DNA of 64,000 nt from Astrothelium macrocarpum (lineage: Eukaryota > Ascomycota > Dothideomycetes > Trypetheliales > Trypetheliaceae): positions 186,001 through 250,000 of the forward strand of contig JAGEMR010000024.1 in the NCBI GenBank assembly GCA_021030915.1. The letters run 5' to 3'. Position numbers and translations under genes: made by a program. Position 1 is the first letter of the stretch. Each line of letters begins with the position of its first letter. The notes below the pieces were generated by a model. The model did no database searches and was not told where the DNA came from. It saw nothing but the letters and a program-made list of their open reading frames with translations. Shown here in pieces: positions 43,981 through 56,130 of this stretch.

Positions 43981-44718
43981 CTCACAGCATCCACTTCCAT
44001 AATGGGAGAGGATAATCTCGATCGGTAATTGATTAGTCAAGGTCTTAAAAAATGCTCCACGAATAATAGCTTTGATTGATGGGAGCCGGACCTCAGCCGT
44101 TTGACAGATTTAGTATTCCTACAGAGCAGTCCTGACCAAGTTGAACTCCCTAGAATATGTATTGTGAACCTGACGGTGTATGCTAGAAGCAGAATGTTTC
44201 GTCCGAGATGACGCAGCTTATCTTCGGCTTTGAATTGGCATCCAGTCACCGCCGGTCTTCGCCTTCAGGCTGTACAGACACAGGACAATTATTAGAATTT
44301 TCTCGAAAACCGAACACCGTCGAATAATAGAGAACGGATGAGTTAACGGACCACTGAAAACGATGGTTCCGCGATTCTTGATCTATCTGCCAGACGCGCA
44401 GTTAGCTCTTTTGTGTGTGATGGTCAGAGATGCGTGAATATATCACTGCATCGAACCGTACTTGCATCTTCGAATGTCTTAGAACAAAGTTGTGAATGTT
44501 TGTTCCCAAATCTACCCATCCATTCCCCTATCTGAAACTATGAAACCCTAGTTTATCAAGCACTTCTGAGCTAATGATACAGTCTCAAGAACCGTCACCG
44601 CTATAAATACTGATCTTGCAGATACTGCAAAAGCCAATCAAAGCCGAAGTTTTGAAGCATATAAGCAAACATCCTTTCACCCACAGCAACAAGCCTTTTT
44701 GTTAATATCAACATCTCC
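43981..44718. other. Intergenic between convergent P450 and MSH6 genes
   Basis: About 740 bases without a supportable gene or repeat. Confidence 0.5.
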
Positions 44719-47700
44719 TCAAAGCGCCTCAATCGCCTTCTTCAACACCTCCAACTCCCTGTCCTCCACCACCTTCTCCCCCTCTTCCCTTAACAACCAC
44801 GCCACATCACTCAGCACCCCTAGCGGCACATAGCACGCCTTCCTCGCCTTCTCCAAACTCTCCCTCATCCGACTCGTATGCTCCCATTCTTTCGCCGCCC
44901 GCTCCGCATTCTCAATCACGCGCCCCGGAATGCCACACATGGCCGCACAATGCATGCCAAAGCTGCCCTCCGCCACCCCTTCCTCCAACTTGTACAAAAA
45001 CGTCACCTCGCGCCTCTCCTCATCGACGCGGATGCGCATGCGCTGCGCCCGGACCTCCGCATGCCCCTGGAACTCCAGCGCCAGCGAGTGGTAGTGCGTC
45101 GCGAAGAAGCCCACGCAGCCCATGCGCGTCGCGAGATCGTGCAGCACCGCCTGCGCCACGGCCAGCCCGTCGTACGAGCTGGTGCCGCGGCCCAGCTCGT
45201 CGAGAATCACGAGGGACCGCGGCGTCGCCTCCGCGAGGATCTTGGCCGTCTGCGCGAGCTCGACGAAGAAGGTCGACTGCGCCGCGAACAGCGCGTCGTG
45301 CGCGCCCAGCCGCGACATGATGCGGTCGAGCGGCGTCAGCGTCGCGGCTTCCGCGGGCACGTGGCAGCCGATTTGCGCGAGGATGGCCGCGACGCAGGTC
45401 ATGCGCAGGATGGTGGATTTGCCGGCCGCGTTGGCGCCTGTGAGGAGGGCAAGGTTGGGCGAGTCGCCGCCGAGCGTGATGTCGTTGGGGATGAAGTCGT
45501 CGACGGTGCTGAGCATGCATGGGTGGCGCAGCGAGGTGAAGGAGAGCACGCTACGTGGGGTGTCGACGAATTGCGGACGGCAGCTGGGGGAGCCGAGCGA
45601 GGCGGATGCTTTGGATAGCGAGATGAGGCAGTCGAGTTGTGCGATGATCTTGACGGCGGCGAGCCAGGTGGCGTAGTCTTCGTCGAAACGGACGTAAAAG
45701 CGGGAAGCGACTTCTTTGACGATTTGGCCATGCGTTTCTTGGGCTTCTTGAAGGGCGCGGACGAGCTTGCGGAGCTCGGGGCTATAGTAGCGTTTGACTT
45801 GCTTAGTGGCAGACATTTGATCCCATGTTTTGGGGATGCGGGTGATTTTGATGGGGACTTCGAGTTGGTAGATTTCTTTGCCGTTGTCGGTGAACTTGAT
45901 CGCTGTTGAACCTAGATCACGGCGGGCCTTTTTGAGGAGGTTATCGAGCTCCTTGAGACATTCTTCGATTCGTTCTTGGCTTTCGTCAAAGTCGGCTTCA
46001 ACGCCTGGCTCAGGAACGAGAATGCCTTCTTCTTTGGCCTTGCGGCGATCAAAGGCATCTTTCCAGCTCTTCAAAGATCCAGACAAATCCGGCATGGATG
46101 AGATGAGTTGTCCGATTAGGCCTTCGCCTGCTCCGACAGCACCAACGAGGCTCATAGTGTATTCTATCTGTTCAAAGCCTTCGAGTACTCTCAAAAAGTC
46201 TTGTGCCTTGCATCGTCCTGCATGAACTCGAGAAATCAAGCGCTCTAGATCAGGTATCTTTGTCAAAGACGAAGTAAACTGATCCGTAACGGAACTATCG
46301 GCATTGAGTGCTTCCACTGCATCCAATCTGGCATTGATTTTGTTGGCGTCTGCAAGAGGATGGCAGACCCATTGACGTAGCATCCGTTTGCCGAATGGAG
46401 TTACACAGCGATTGAGCATAGCAAACAGCGTGCCATCTGGCCCACCATCTACTGAATTTGCAAAAATCTCAAGATTGATCAGGCTCTGTCCATCCAGGAC
46501 CAGACTGGTAGCTTTCCGGATCGGATCATACCAGCTAAAGTTGCCAAGACTGACTAGATCCCGTTCAATCTTGAGGAGACGTAGATACTGAATCAACGCA
46601 CCGACCGCAGACATGACAAGGTCTTTGTCTTTGGCCTCACGAAGGACCTGTGGCCATGCGTCTTCATTTGCCTGGTCTTCAGAAACAAAGTAACCACTGG
46701 CATCAATCTCTCGGCATGCAATGTCGGCCGGCCAGAACTCTTTTCCTGGTTTGAGATAATTCCAGAGTGTAGTCGGACCCGTGTTATTCTTCAAGATGCG
46801 CAACGCCCTGGCAGAAATGCAGGACTTTTCCAAGAGTAACTCGCCTGGCCTAGTTTGTGCCACGAAAGTCTCGAATTTGGTCATGTCTGCATCGTCAATG
46901 ATTTCAGTGAGGTTGAACTGGGCAGTAGCAGTATCCACAAATGCAATACCAAACGCCGGCCGGTTATCTTGCTCAATTTCCTTGATAGCGACACAGTATG
47001 TAGACATGTCATCCTGCAACATGCTTCCATCCACAAGCGTACCGGCAGTCAACACTGAACTCAATTCTCTGCGAATAACCTTTTCATCTTTCTGCCTTTT
47101 ACCGGGCTTCTGTGCATCTCTCTCACGCATCTCTTTGGCAAGCGCAGATTCCATCTGGTCTACTCTTGCAATTTTGAAGCCTTTTGCCACGAATTGATTG
47201 GCCCAGTGATCAAGAGATGCTTCTGGAACACCGACCATACGCATATTGACCCGGTCTGTGAGCTTAAGATCGAACAGTTGATGCCCGATTGTGGCATCAT
47301 TTTCATACAATTCATAGAATTTTCCTTTTTTAAAGAAGACAATGGTGTCCCAGAATTTCTGCTTGACTTCCCAATACTGCTTCTCAAATGGCGAAAAGTT
47401 GTTCCAGGCCAGAGGTGGAATATAAATTGTTCGAGGATCATAGTCTGGATGACCCGGCCCATTCCTATCGGCATCTTTGATGTTTGCAAGCCAGGTATAC
47501 CTCTGTTCAGGCTCGGACATGTGTGCCTTTTGTTTCTTCTTTTCACCTGCTGGTTTGGTGGAAGATGGTGGCGCTTTGCGAGCTTCGGCAGGTAGAGGGT
47601 TATCAGCATCATAGGTCCATTGCTGAGCGGTAGATACTGTGGGGAGTTCCAAATCGTCGTCAGAATCAGGGGCAACTGCTGGCGAATTTGTCTTGCTCTG

Positions 47701-48529
47701 CTTCTGAGACGACACGGGTGAAGCTCGTTTGCGCTTTTTCGGTTTTATAGGCTCGTCATCAGACTCGTCAGCTACAATGAAATCGTCCATATCTGGGGAG
47801 TACAATCAGCGTCAGGTCCATGCACACAATGCATCTGTGAAAGAATGTACACTGTACGCACCGTCAGAATCGCCCATGGCAACATCATCCAGACCGTACT
47901 CGTCCTCTGACTCCTCAACGCTGACTTTTCGTCGCTTAGAGGCCCTCCTATTAGTAGCATTATTAGACACGGGTTTGAAGACATCGTCATCGTCATTATC
48001 AGAGTTGTCCGATTCAGCATAATTGACCGTCTTCTTTGCCTATGCTCAAATTAACATGCTTCGTATCCAAGAGACGCTCTAGTCGACTCACCTTTCTTGA
48101 TGGACTGTAGTACGAAGAAACAGCATAGTCTTTCCTCGAAATCACATCAGCCTTTGTCTCAGCTGGCGTGATTGGAGAATGCAGACCGTTCTCCTGATCT
48201 TTAGTGATTCCTTTTTTGTCATGAAGAGGGAGCTTCATCTCGGGACTGCAGATTTCTGGTGCATCACTGCTTGGGGCAGGTGTTAAACTTGCGTTGGAGT
48301 TTGCGAAGACAGCATTCCTTTTTGATTTGGCTTTTGGATGTTTTGGAGCATCAGCGGACGAGGCATTGGAGCTTTGCGAGACCGCGGGCGGTGTTTGGCT
48401 ACTGTTCTTTTGAAAGAAGCCAAAGAGGGTTTTCTGGTTCTTTTCTGGTTGTGACGAAGAAGACGATTTTTTGAGGGTAGGTGGTCGAGGTGTAGACACC
48501 TCATTGCCTTCAATACCACGAGCCATCAT
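44719..48529 (-). CDS. MSH6: DNA mismatch repair protein Msh6
   Basis: Exons 48092-48529, 47862-48039 and 44719-47792 encode 1229 residues (or one fewer from a second adjacent ATG). Near the N-terminus QKTLFGFF (32-39) is a canonical PCNA-binding PIP box, followed by a long disordered acidic region. The mismatch-recognition domain has the Phe-x-Glu wedge in GKFYELYE, then connector, lever and clamp domains. The ATPase has Walker A TGANAAGKST (to residue 999), ILDELGRGTSSYDG and FATHYHSLA. Msh6 pairs with Msh2 to bind base mismatches and short loops in the nucleus. Length and domain order are complete. A third-position GC rise at 45000-45600 explains long antisense shadow frames there. Confidence 0.97.
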
Positions 48530-49848
48530 CTGTACTCACACAAGAATCTGACTCATTTGCGTTGTGAATGCATTGGAAGAAAATGAAGGCAGAAAATGTT
48601 CGAGGGTTTGTGGATGAGACGCGCTCCAGACGCGCACTGGCGTCACCGCGTTGAGCTGTTTACCCCCACGCCGGCTTCAGGGGCAAGACCGGTGAATCAT
48701 TCCAAACTCTATTTTACATTTCACTCTCAATTTGATTTGCTGCCAATGTGGAGTTGGGCGTGGGCCTCGTGTCTTATTCCTGATGCTTTTTGTGACATGG
48801 TCCACCGGCTTGGTCCGCCGTGGGTCGGCTTGTTTATTTGATGATGGCCTACACCGTCTCATACGTCCGCGTTACCAATTCGCATCACTGCAAATTATGA
48901 TCCCATTTGGTTCAACTAAAGATGAAAACGTAAAGCTGAAAATGAAACCGTCAATTCGCTCAAAGTACGCCGTCTACAGTCTCTTTTGGACTGGGGGCTT
49001 CGCCAATCTATTGTGGAGAAATGTCTAGAAATATCGGACATTGTCTCTCGCCCCTACCGGTCTCTCCAGGACGCTTGGTTCAAGAAGATTAAAGCCATAA
49101 CGAAGTAGAATTGTCCGATTTTTTGGCCACGCAGAAGCTTGGGGAGAGCTCGCGTTTTCATTATCGACTCGCAACTAAATGAATACGCGATACAGATGCA
49201 CTATATCAATCACAATATCCTTCATGTGTTCTGGTGCTCCACTTGGGTACTCGCATTCATTAGACTATTCCCACGGCACCAGAAACTCCTGTAAAATTGA
49301 AGTGCTGCGTCTCCCTTTCTCAATATTTTACCTTGGTTGAGAGTAGCTCATGCCTGGGATGGAGTAGCGAAGGAATCAATCGGCATACTACCACAGGCAT
49401 AAAAAATTCATACACTATTAACCAAGCGCATAGAGAATGTACAGCTCCGAAAGTGCTTGTAGCAATGCTCTCGCTAAAATGAAATATGTTTTTGCCAATA
49501 GAAAACAATTCATAAATGGAGGTCCAGAACATTGAAAATTGTAGGAACCATACTCTAGTCGCCAACATATTATCAAGCCCGAATTTCCTTCATGTCCGAG
49601 CACTTGGCGTACACGGTGAACACCTGCGTTATGACAAAAACTTGTAGCACCTAGATTTTGATCTGCATGTTCAATGGAAATGTTCCGCCCTTGACAAAAC
49701 AAAGCTGAAATCGCCGGCCCCGAGTCAGACAAGACTCATCAACCACGCCAGTTTCTTCCCCCGACAGTAATGAAGCAATTTGCCGATGATTACAACTAGA
49801 TCAGTGAAAAAACGTCTGATCAACTTCGCACGTCCGATTAGGGGTCTC
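48530..49848. other. Intergenic between divergent MSH6 and FPGS genes
   Basis: About 1.3 kb. It contains both promoters; I see no further gene, and small frames are without domain. Confidence 0.5.
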
Positions 49849-51563
49849 ATGGGCTCACACAATGATTATGCTGCTCAGAACGGGGATCGCGACTATGGTG
49901 TAAGCTGTGCAAAACTCATCGGTAATATTGGCTGAAAAGAGATCAGGCTGCTATTTCGGCTCTCAATTCGGTGCAGTCCAACTTTCAGATTGTCAATGCG
50001 ATACGTCAATCAGGACTAGGCATGAATAAGCAAGCAATTCCGGAGATGATCGATTGGTTTCGAAAGACTGGATATGAGGTGTGCGGCTCACCAATCCATC
50101 TTATTGGATAAATTGCCTTTTTGCTAACCGGTCAAAAGCCAAGAGACATTAACTCGATTCAACCAATCCATGTGGCAGGGACAAAGGGCAAAGGCTCAAC
50201 AAGTGCCATAATTTCGTCAATCTTATCACAATATAAGTCAAGTGGTCTGACGAAGGTTGGACTCTATACATCTCCGCATTTGCGATTTGTCCGAGAACGT
50301 ATCCAAATCAACAATGAACCTCTTTCCGAGGAGAAATTCGCCAAATACTTTTTCGAGACGTGGGACGCGCTGGAAGCTGCGGCCGCAAAAGTCGGTCATG
50401 CCAACCCACAAGACCCAAGCACGAAGCCTGTTTATTTTCGGTTGTTAACTTTGATGGCCTTTCACACCTATCTAAAGGAGCAGGTCCATCATTCTGTCAT
50501 CGAATGCGGCGTGGGTGGTGAACACGATAGTACAAACATCCTCGTCAATCCCACGGTAACAGGCGTCACTAGTCTCGGCATTGATCATACAGCGATGCTT
50601 GGAGATACCATTGAGCAAATTGCCTGGCATAAGGGCGGGATATTCAAGCCCGGTGTGCCGGCCTACACAGTTCCGCAACCCGGTAATGCTCTTGAAGTTT
50701 TGAAGCAACGCGCAAAAGAAAGGAATACCACACTCCATGTCGTAGAGCCGCATCCTGATCTTGACGGTATCAAGCTTGGTCTCGACGCCGACTTCCAAAA
50801 GACCAACGCCTCTCTCGCCATCTATCTCGCCGCCGCACATCTCCACCGCACACAGGTCGTTCCCTTTGCGCATCCTTCTACCCTCAGTCAGAATCCTCTC
50901 CCCCCCGAGTTCGTCCGCGGTCTTGAGCAAGTCCGCTGGCCTGGCCGGTATGAAGTTCGCCAGGAAAAGAATCTCACCTGGTACATCGATGGCGCGCATA
51001 CGCTCGAAAGCATCACCCACACGGCGAATTGGTTTGCGCGCCGCGTGTGCTCACCTTTGAAACCAGAGGATAGCAATCCATCATCATCAACCACCAACTC
51101 CAAAAATTTGGAGCCCATTAGCTCTCAGTCTTCAGTCCGTGTCCTCATCTTCAACCAGCAGACTCGCGCTGCTGTTCCCCTGCTCCGTGCCCTCCACAGA
51201 ATCCTCGCCGACTCGCTCGGGTCCCAGCATCCCTTTTCTCACATCATCTTCTGTACAAATGCTCCCTTCACTGCAGCAGGCAGCACGCCGGACCTCATGA
51301 GCAGCAATGTTGACAGCACAGCGGTTGAGGCGCTGAGCGTGCAGCGAGAACTGGCGGAGGCGTGGCGAGAGCTGGATGGTGGCAGTCGAATAGAGGTAGT
51401 GCGGACTGTGGAGGAAGCGGTAGGGGTAGCGAGGAGATTGGGGAAAGAGATGGAGGGAAAAGGAGCTGCGGAGGTGCTAGTGACTGGGAGTTTGCATTTG
51501 GTGGGAAGCTTGATGGAGGTATTGGAGAGGGAAGGCGAGGAAAATGGGGGAAATGGTGGCTAG
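49849..51563 (+). CDS. Folylpolyglutamate synthase
   Basis: Exons 49849-49899, 49947-50078 and 50139-51563 encode 535 residues. The N-terminus MGSHNDYAAQNGDRDYG joins to AAISALNSVQSNFQIVNAIR, the folate synthase entry motif. The P-loop is GTKGKGST (75-82), followed by GLYTSPHLRFVRERIQIN, ECGVGGEHDSTN and SLGIDHTAMLGDTIEQIAWH, all Mur-ligase/FPGS signatures. It adds glutamates to folates so they are retained in cytosol and mitochondria and used in one-carbon metabolism. Its C-terminal Gly/Glu tail and Ser/Asn-rich loop (about 355-375) are extensions typical of fungi. Fungal genes of this type are met7 homologues. Confidence 0.95.
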
Positions 51564-51897
51564 AGAGCTTGTACGTTTTGTAGAAGCCGTGAGTGATGTT
51601 CAACATTAACATATCCATGGGGTCTGAATTCGACCAGTGAGGGAGCTCTGCAGACAAATTCAACACGCCATTTTTTTATGAGGCCGACTACCCAGCTTCC
51701 GTAGTCTCGACTTGAACCTTCTTATATCTTCAAATACACAGAAGCGGCTGATTTGTTGTGCAAAGGTACGATGACATTCTTTGTATTTGAACATTGTTTT
51801 CCGCATCAATTATGATACGACAGTTAATCATTCTGAGTCCTCTATCTTCTATCTCACTAAACAAAGGGCTTGACCTCGATCGCCATCAACTTGGCGC
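51564..51897. other. Intergenic between convergent genes
   Basis: Holds the 3' ends of the two flanking genes; nothing else seen. Confidence 0.5.
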
Positions 51898-52848
51898 TTA
51901 AAACAATTTGATTGGATCCCTGTTCTGGCCGCCAAACGTCGCGCGTACTGAGTCCTTTTCTCGTTTTAGAAAGTTTTCGAACGTTCCAGGCTTGATCCCA
52001 AGAGATCGGAGGTCTTCCGTGCTAGCGAGGACATGTACAGTCATGGTGCGAAGCTGGCTTTCAAAGATAAGGCTTGTCTTTGCCAGATTCTGATTTTCTT
52101 CCTGCGTGTGATATACTGCTTCAATAGAGTCGCCAGAAGCCTTTGACAACAATTCAATAACACGCTCAACCGTCAGCTTCTCACTCACCAGCTCCAAAAC
52201 CTGGCCCGCATATTTTTCAGGACTCTCGAAAGCTGTAGCCGCCGAGGCTCCAATATCATTCGGATCAATTAGGGCAAGGACGGAGTCGGGAGAGAAAGCA
52301 GAATTTAGCTTGCGTTCTCGCACAAGCTCTGGGAACATGAAGCTCCCTAGAGGCCAAAGGAAGTTGTTCATGAAGTACCCTGGCCGCAATATGGTCCAAT
52401 TCTTAACACTCGCATTCTTGACTTCATGTTCCATCTTGGCTTTTCCTTCTAGAGCCTTTGCCGTCATGCTCATTTTCGTGTCCCCTTCAAGAACCTCACT
52501 CCGTCCAACTCCCATAGAGGTCGAACATACCACCTGAGAAGCGCCCGAGGTTTTGACTGCCTCGAGAAGAATCCTCGATTGACGGAGTTCAGAGTCTTCT
52601 ATGTCAAATTTCGGCATAAGATTAAGGAACAATCCATCGCATCCGTTCATTGCATGTGTAACGGCCTCCTTATCGTCTTCTTTGCCTTCGAACAGCTTGA
52701 CACCAATGTTTTTGAGCGGAATGGTTCTTTCGCTGGAGACATCACCGACGAGACCGTGGACGGCAAAGCCTTTCTCGCGAAGATGCTGGCAAACAGCCAA
52801 ACCTTGAGTTCCGGTAGCTCGAGTAACAAGGATCGTACGACTAGTCAT
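51898..52848 (-). CDS. NmrA-like NAD(P)-binding protein / atypical SDR
   Basis: A single exon of 316 residues from the first ATG (MTSRTILVTRATGTQGLAVC). The nucleotide-binding loop reads RATGTQG where GATGxxG is usual, so the first glycine is arginine. STSMGVG and LRPGYFMNNFLW follow in the SDR pattern, with the active-site Tyr/Lys not conserved, as in NmrA/HSCARG. The family senses NAD(P) redox state or reduces quinones and imines. The gene is divergent from a Zn2Cys6 regulator, which suggests regulated expression with it. No introns. Confidence 0.9.
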   Translation of the reverse strand: MTSRTILVTRATGTQGLAVCQHLREKGFAVHGLVGDVSSERTIPLKNIGVKLFEGKEDDKEAVTHAMNGCDGLFLNLMPKFDIEDSELRQSRILLEAVKTSGASQVVCSTSMGVGRSEVLEGDTKMSMTAKALEGKAKMEHEVKNASVKNWTILRPGYFMNNFLWPLGSFMFPELVRERKLNSAFSPDSVLALIDPNDIGASAATAFESPEKYAGQVLELVSEKLTVERVIELLSKASGDSIEAVYHTQEENQNLAKTSLIFESQLRTMTVHVLASTEDLRSLGIKPGTFENFLKREKDSVRATFGGQNRDPIKLF

Positions 52849-52990
52849 TTTGGAAAAGTTCAAGGAAAATAGCGCGATGTATATGGTAGAGGAACTGAAT
52901 TCGGTAGGTCTTGATATCTTTGTAGAGAACGAATATGCATTCTAGCATGTTTTATAGCTATTCTCAGCACTTTTTCCATGATAAAGGCTA

Positions 52991-53004
52991 TGCGGAATTC
53001 CGCA
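52991..53004. promoter_or_regulatory. Palindrome TGCGGAATTCCGCA, candidate Zn2Cys6 site
   Basis: A perfect 14-bp palindrome containing CGG-AATT-CCG, the inverted CGG arrangement bound by Zn2Cys6 dimers. It is 143 bases upstream of the NmrA-like ATG. An identical copy lies at 53169. Confidence 0.7.
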
Positions 53005-53168
53005 ATGATGTTGATCAAGGCCAACATATCAACATGAATCAATTCTAAGGCTGATTGACCAGCTCGTTAAACACGAAACAAGAAAGCATAAATTTTCTTA
53101 TTATGGAAACGGCTTCACAAAATCTTGTGCGCACGGGCCGCTACGTTTGGACATTGGTAAGCAGTGAT

Positions 53169-53182
53169 TGCGGAATTCCGCA
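53169..53182. promoter_or_regulatory. Palindrome TGCGGAATTCCGCA, second copy
   Basis: Identical to 52991-53004 and 85 bases before the regulator ATG. Two further TGCGGA half sites follow within 55 bases. Autoregulation by the adjacent Zn2Cys6 protein is the simplest reading. Confidence 0.72.
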
Positions 53183-53266
53183 GCTCCACCTGCGGAGTTT
53201 CGCTGACACTCATCCCAATGTACACGCAACTGCGGATATGCGAGGAAAACCCAGCATGGCTTCGCA

Positions 53267-54621
53267 ATGAATGTTGCAAAACGGCCCTCGACGAGACGCA
53301 AATCGTGCCTAGAGTGCGTAAAGACAAAACGGCGATGCGATCAAGGATTACCAAGTTGTGCGCGCTGCAGAAAGGCGAAGCTTCGCTGCAGCTATGGAGC
53401 CGCCAAGCACGCTGATGAACAGATCGATTCGCTGGAATTTTGCAATGACGATATCTCGATGAGCCTATCACACCCACTGGAGGCGTCTTCTACACAAGCG
53501 GATCAGGACTTTTTAAACTTCATAGATCCTCTTCTGATAAACGACAGTGATCTATCAATGTGTCAGATGCTTCCAGAGCCAGACGAAAGTCTCATTCAAG
53601 ACAAAGAATTCTTCACACTAAATCCTGCAATAGACTCTATCCAAGCTGCAATAAGGCTTGTAGCGGGAAGAATATCTATTGAAGATGTTTCCCTTGTCCT
53701 CAAGACTCGTTTCCAATATGGCCTGAGAGCAATGAAAATGGCTCCCAAGGAGATGGTACTGCAGAACAGAACCCTGTGGAGTCATCCTTTGCTCTACAAA
53801 GCAGGGATGCCTAAATCAATGCAAGGTACGTACAAAGTGAGTCCATGCTGTAAGATTCTGACAAATGCTTGTGCAGATGCACATGCAGCGTGCGCCTTGT
53901 ACATTTCAAAGAACGAGGTGAATTCGGATTTCGTATTCCGGCATATCATGTTACGTTTAGAGGAACTACTTTCCTGTCCAGCTTCTTCGAATCCTCTGGA
54001 AATGCTAGCCAAAACTCAAGCACTCCTCTTGTATTCGATCATACTGATTTTGGATGGCGGTGTAAGATTCCAACCCTATCTCAATCGAGACCACTACATT
54101 TCCTTTTCACCATTACTGAACATCTGGGATAGATTCACGAACGCGCAAAAGCGGACGCCTCAATTGATTGCCTTGACAAATGGACTGCATCCTTGCAACC
54201 AAACCTTAGTGAATCCAATACAACAGTCTCCACTCTATCGTATTACCCAACTGCATCCAGTATGTCTGTCTGGAACTCCTGGATCTTTCGCGAGTCAATG
54301 AACCGAACATTTCTAGCGGGCCTCTACTTTAGCGCAGTATACAATTTGATGAAATCGAATTTCACAAGCTGTGAAACCCACATTGCATTGAATAGCGTCT
54401 GGACAGTGTCAGCTCATCTTTGGAGTGCACCCACACTTCTTGATTTCACGAACGCTTGGAATAACCATAAAGACTTTGTTGTCCGTAGCTTCGACTTTAC
54501 AGAGGTTATTGCCAACGCACAGGCAGATGACCTGGATGGCTTTGGAAAAATGTTGATGGTTACCTATATGGGGATTGATGATGCCGCAGGCTGGTTTCAT
54601 ACTCGTGGAGGTGTGCTCTGA
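53267..54621 (+). CDS. Zn2Cys6 transcription factor, short type
   Basis: Exons 53267-53825, 53877-54061 and 54133-54621 encode 410 residues. The zinc cluster lies at residues 14-41: KSCLECVKTKRRCDQGLPSC followed by ARCRKAKLRCSY. The second intron is required because the frame shifts at about 54062; joining GGT to ATTCAC gives LDGGIHERAKADASIDCLDK and then an open frame to GGVL. The protein is short for the family, with helical middle regions and no obvious activation domain. Its gene lies divergent from an NmrA-like gene with shared palindromes. Likely a local regulator of that enzyme, in the nucleus; target sites are proposed separately. Confidence 0.88.
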
Positions 54622-56130
54622 CGTTTTTGAGAGAGCAACGTCTCGTGGGGGCTCCAGGAAGGATCCAAATAAGCACCAATTCCCAATGGGTATCATCTAT
54701 CATTAGGGACTGGACCCCGACTTCAAAGAAAGACCCCTCTCATCATGTTTCTGCCATAAAAGCGAACGACACACATTAGAGGCGCTGTGTGTCTTGACAC
54801 CAGTACATTACGGAGTTCATCAATTGCTCCTCAAGGAATGGTCTACAAACCTTCCTTACGAATGTAAACATAAAAAACCGTGTTGCTGCCTATTCCAGCA
54901 TCGAATGCTTGTCGGGCGAGGATGAGCTCAGACAACTTTCACTCCTCATACCCCCCTAATCAAAGCCCAGCAACCTCTTTGGCATACTTTATATACGGTC
55001 TTTTTTACCACGCCCTTTATCGTAACTATTGTAACAAAAAATCGTCGATTGCCTCCCTTTATCACATACAAAATGGAACTCTCCAGGGCCTATTGCTAAG
55101 AATCGGTGGTATTGCTTTGCAGGGCTTGAATCCACCATAGAATCTATGGATCGTCATTTCTTGAGCTCCTTGGTGTTTTATTTGGAGCTTTCCGAACGAA
55201 TTTCAAGCAGTGACATCCAGATATCGAAGGAGAGACAATTTTCCACGCTCCCAACGAGCCAACAATGACGGCGGGAAAGTACATTCCAGTCTACGTGGAC
55301 TTGAAGTCAACGATGAGCCTACCCTTGATGAAGTTAGATATCATAAGGCACCAACGATGTTCCGTTGTCTATGATGATTCTATGAGGCGGCACCCCCAGG
55401 ATCGCAGACTACAAGCGGGCCGATCCTTGTTCTACGATAATGTCAAGGATCGTTGAGGCGATGATCAGTCAAGTCGATCCTCACGTCTATAAGACAGGGC
55501 ATACACGTCCGCTCCAAGATTGTCTCTATTGTGGAGTAGCGCAATTGCTGAGTTGCTCCCTATTAGATCTGTGGCATCCCCGTGGCGCCTACTGCCCACT
55601 CTTGCCTGCGTTGGCGTCATGAAGTTGAACGCAACAATGTTGATTGGGGCTTACTGTTTGACTAGCTGCTGAACCGACAAAGCATGTTGACGTCGCTACA
55701 CAGAGCGCGAGTTTACGACCTTTCTTTGATGAGGATGGTCATGCATCAAACTCTCGAGGGTTGACATGTGTGCGTGCGGTCATTCCGCGAAATAGACGTC
55801 TCATGTGTGGGATTTATGATCTGGCAGTACTGGAAAAATGCGATCTTAATTGGCTATCCGATAAGCTTGCACAAAAAGTCCTGAAGGAGTATCATGCACT
55901 CCTGGACTCCTGAACCTGCAGTCCGCAACCTTCAGCATGAGCTCGGCAAACCCTGCAGTTACTCCGTATCTATGGACCAAGAGTAATACAAGTTATGTAA
56001 TTACACAATACAGCAAGATGTTCTTAAAAGAAACATGAAGACTATCTGACTCCTCAAGCGAACCTTGGCAAGCCATTCCACAGTAAGTGCTTTCCCAAAG
56101 CATCCTAAAAAAGTTGAAAGCAAAGGGTAG
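54622..56130. other. Intergenic, about 1.5 kb
   Basis: Several short plus-strand frames (for example 54880-55140 and 55265-55456) are present, but none has a domain or plausible splicing partner. It could hold a decayed gene. Confidence 0.4.

Larger units (their letters stand above)
52849..53266. promoter_or_regulatory. Divergent promoter with two palindromes
   Basis: This 418-base interval separates the NmrA-like and Zn2Cys6 genes. It holds two identical 14-bp palindromes (listed separately) and two further TGCGGA half sites at 53191-53196 and 53231-53236. Co-regulation is inferred. Confidence 0.7.

Noticed and set aside
44878..45676. Long plus-strand frames antisense to MSH6 (246 and 184 codons)
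   Set aside because: They mirror the GC-rich, well-supported MSH6 ATPase domain and have no domain of their own.
54062..54309. Read-through of the second Zn2Cys6 gene in its first frame
   Set aside because: It ends at a stop after an unrelated stretch; splicing 54061 to 54133 restores an open, helix-rich frame.
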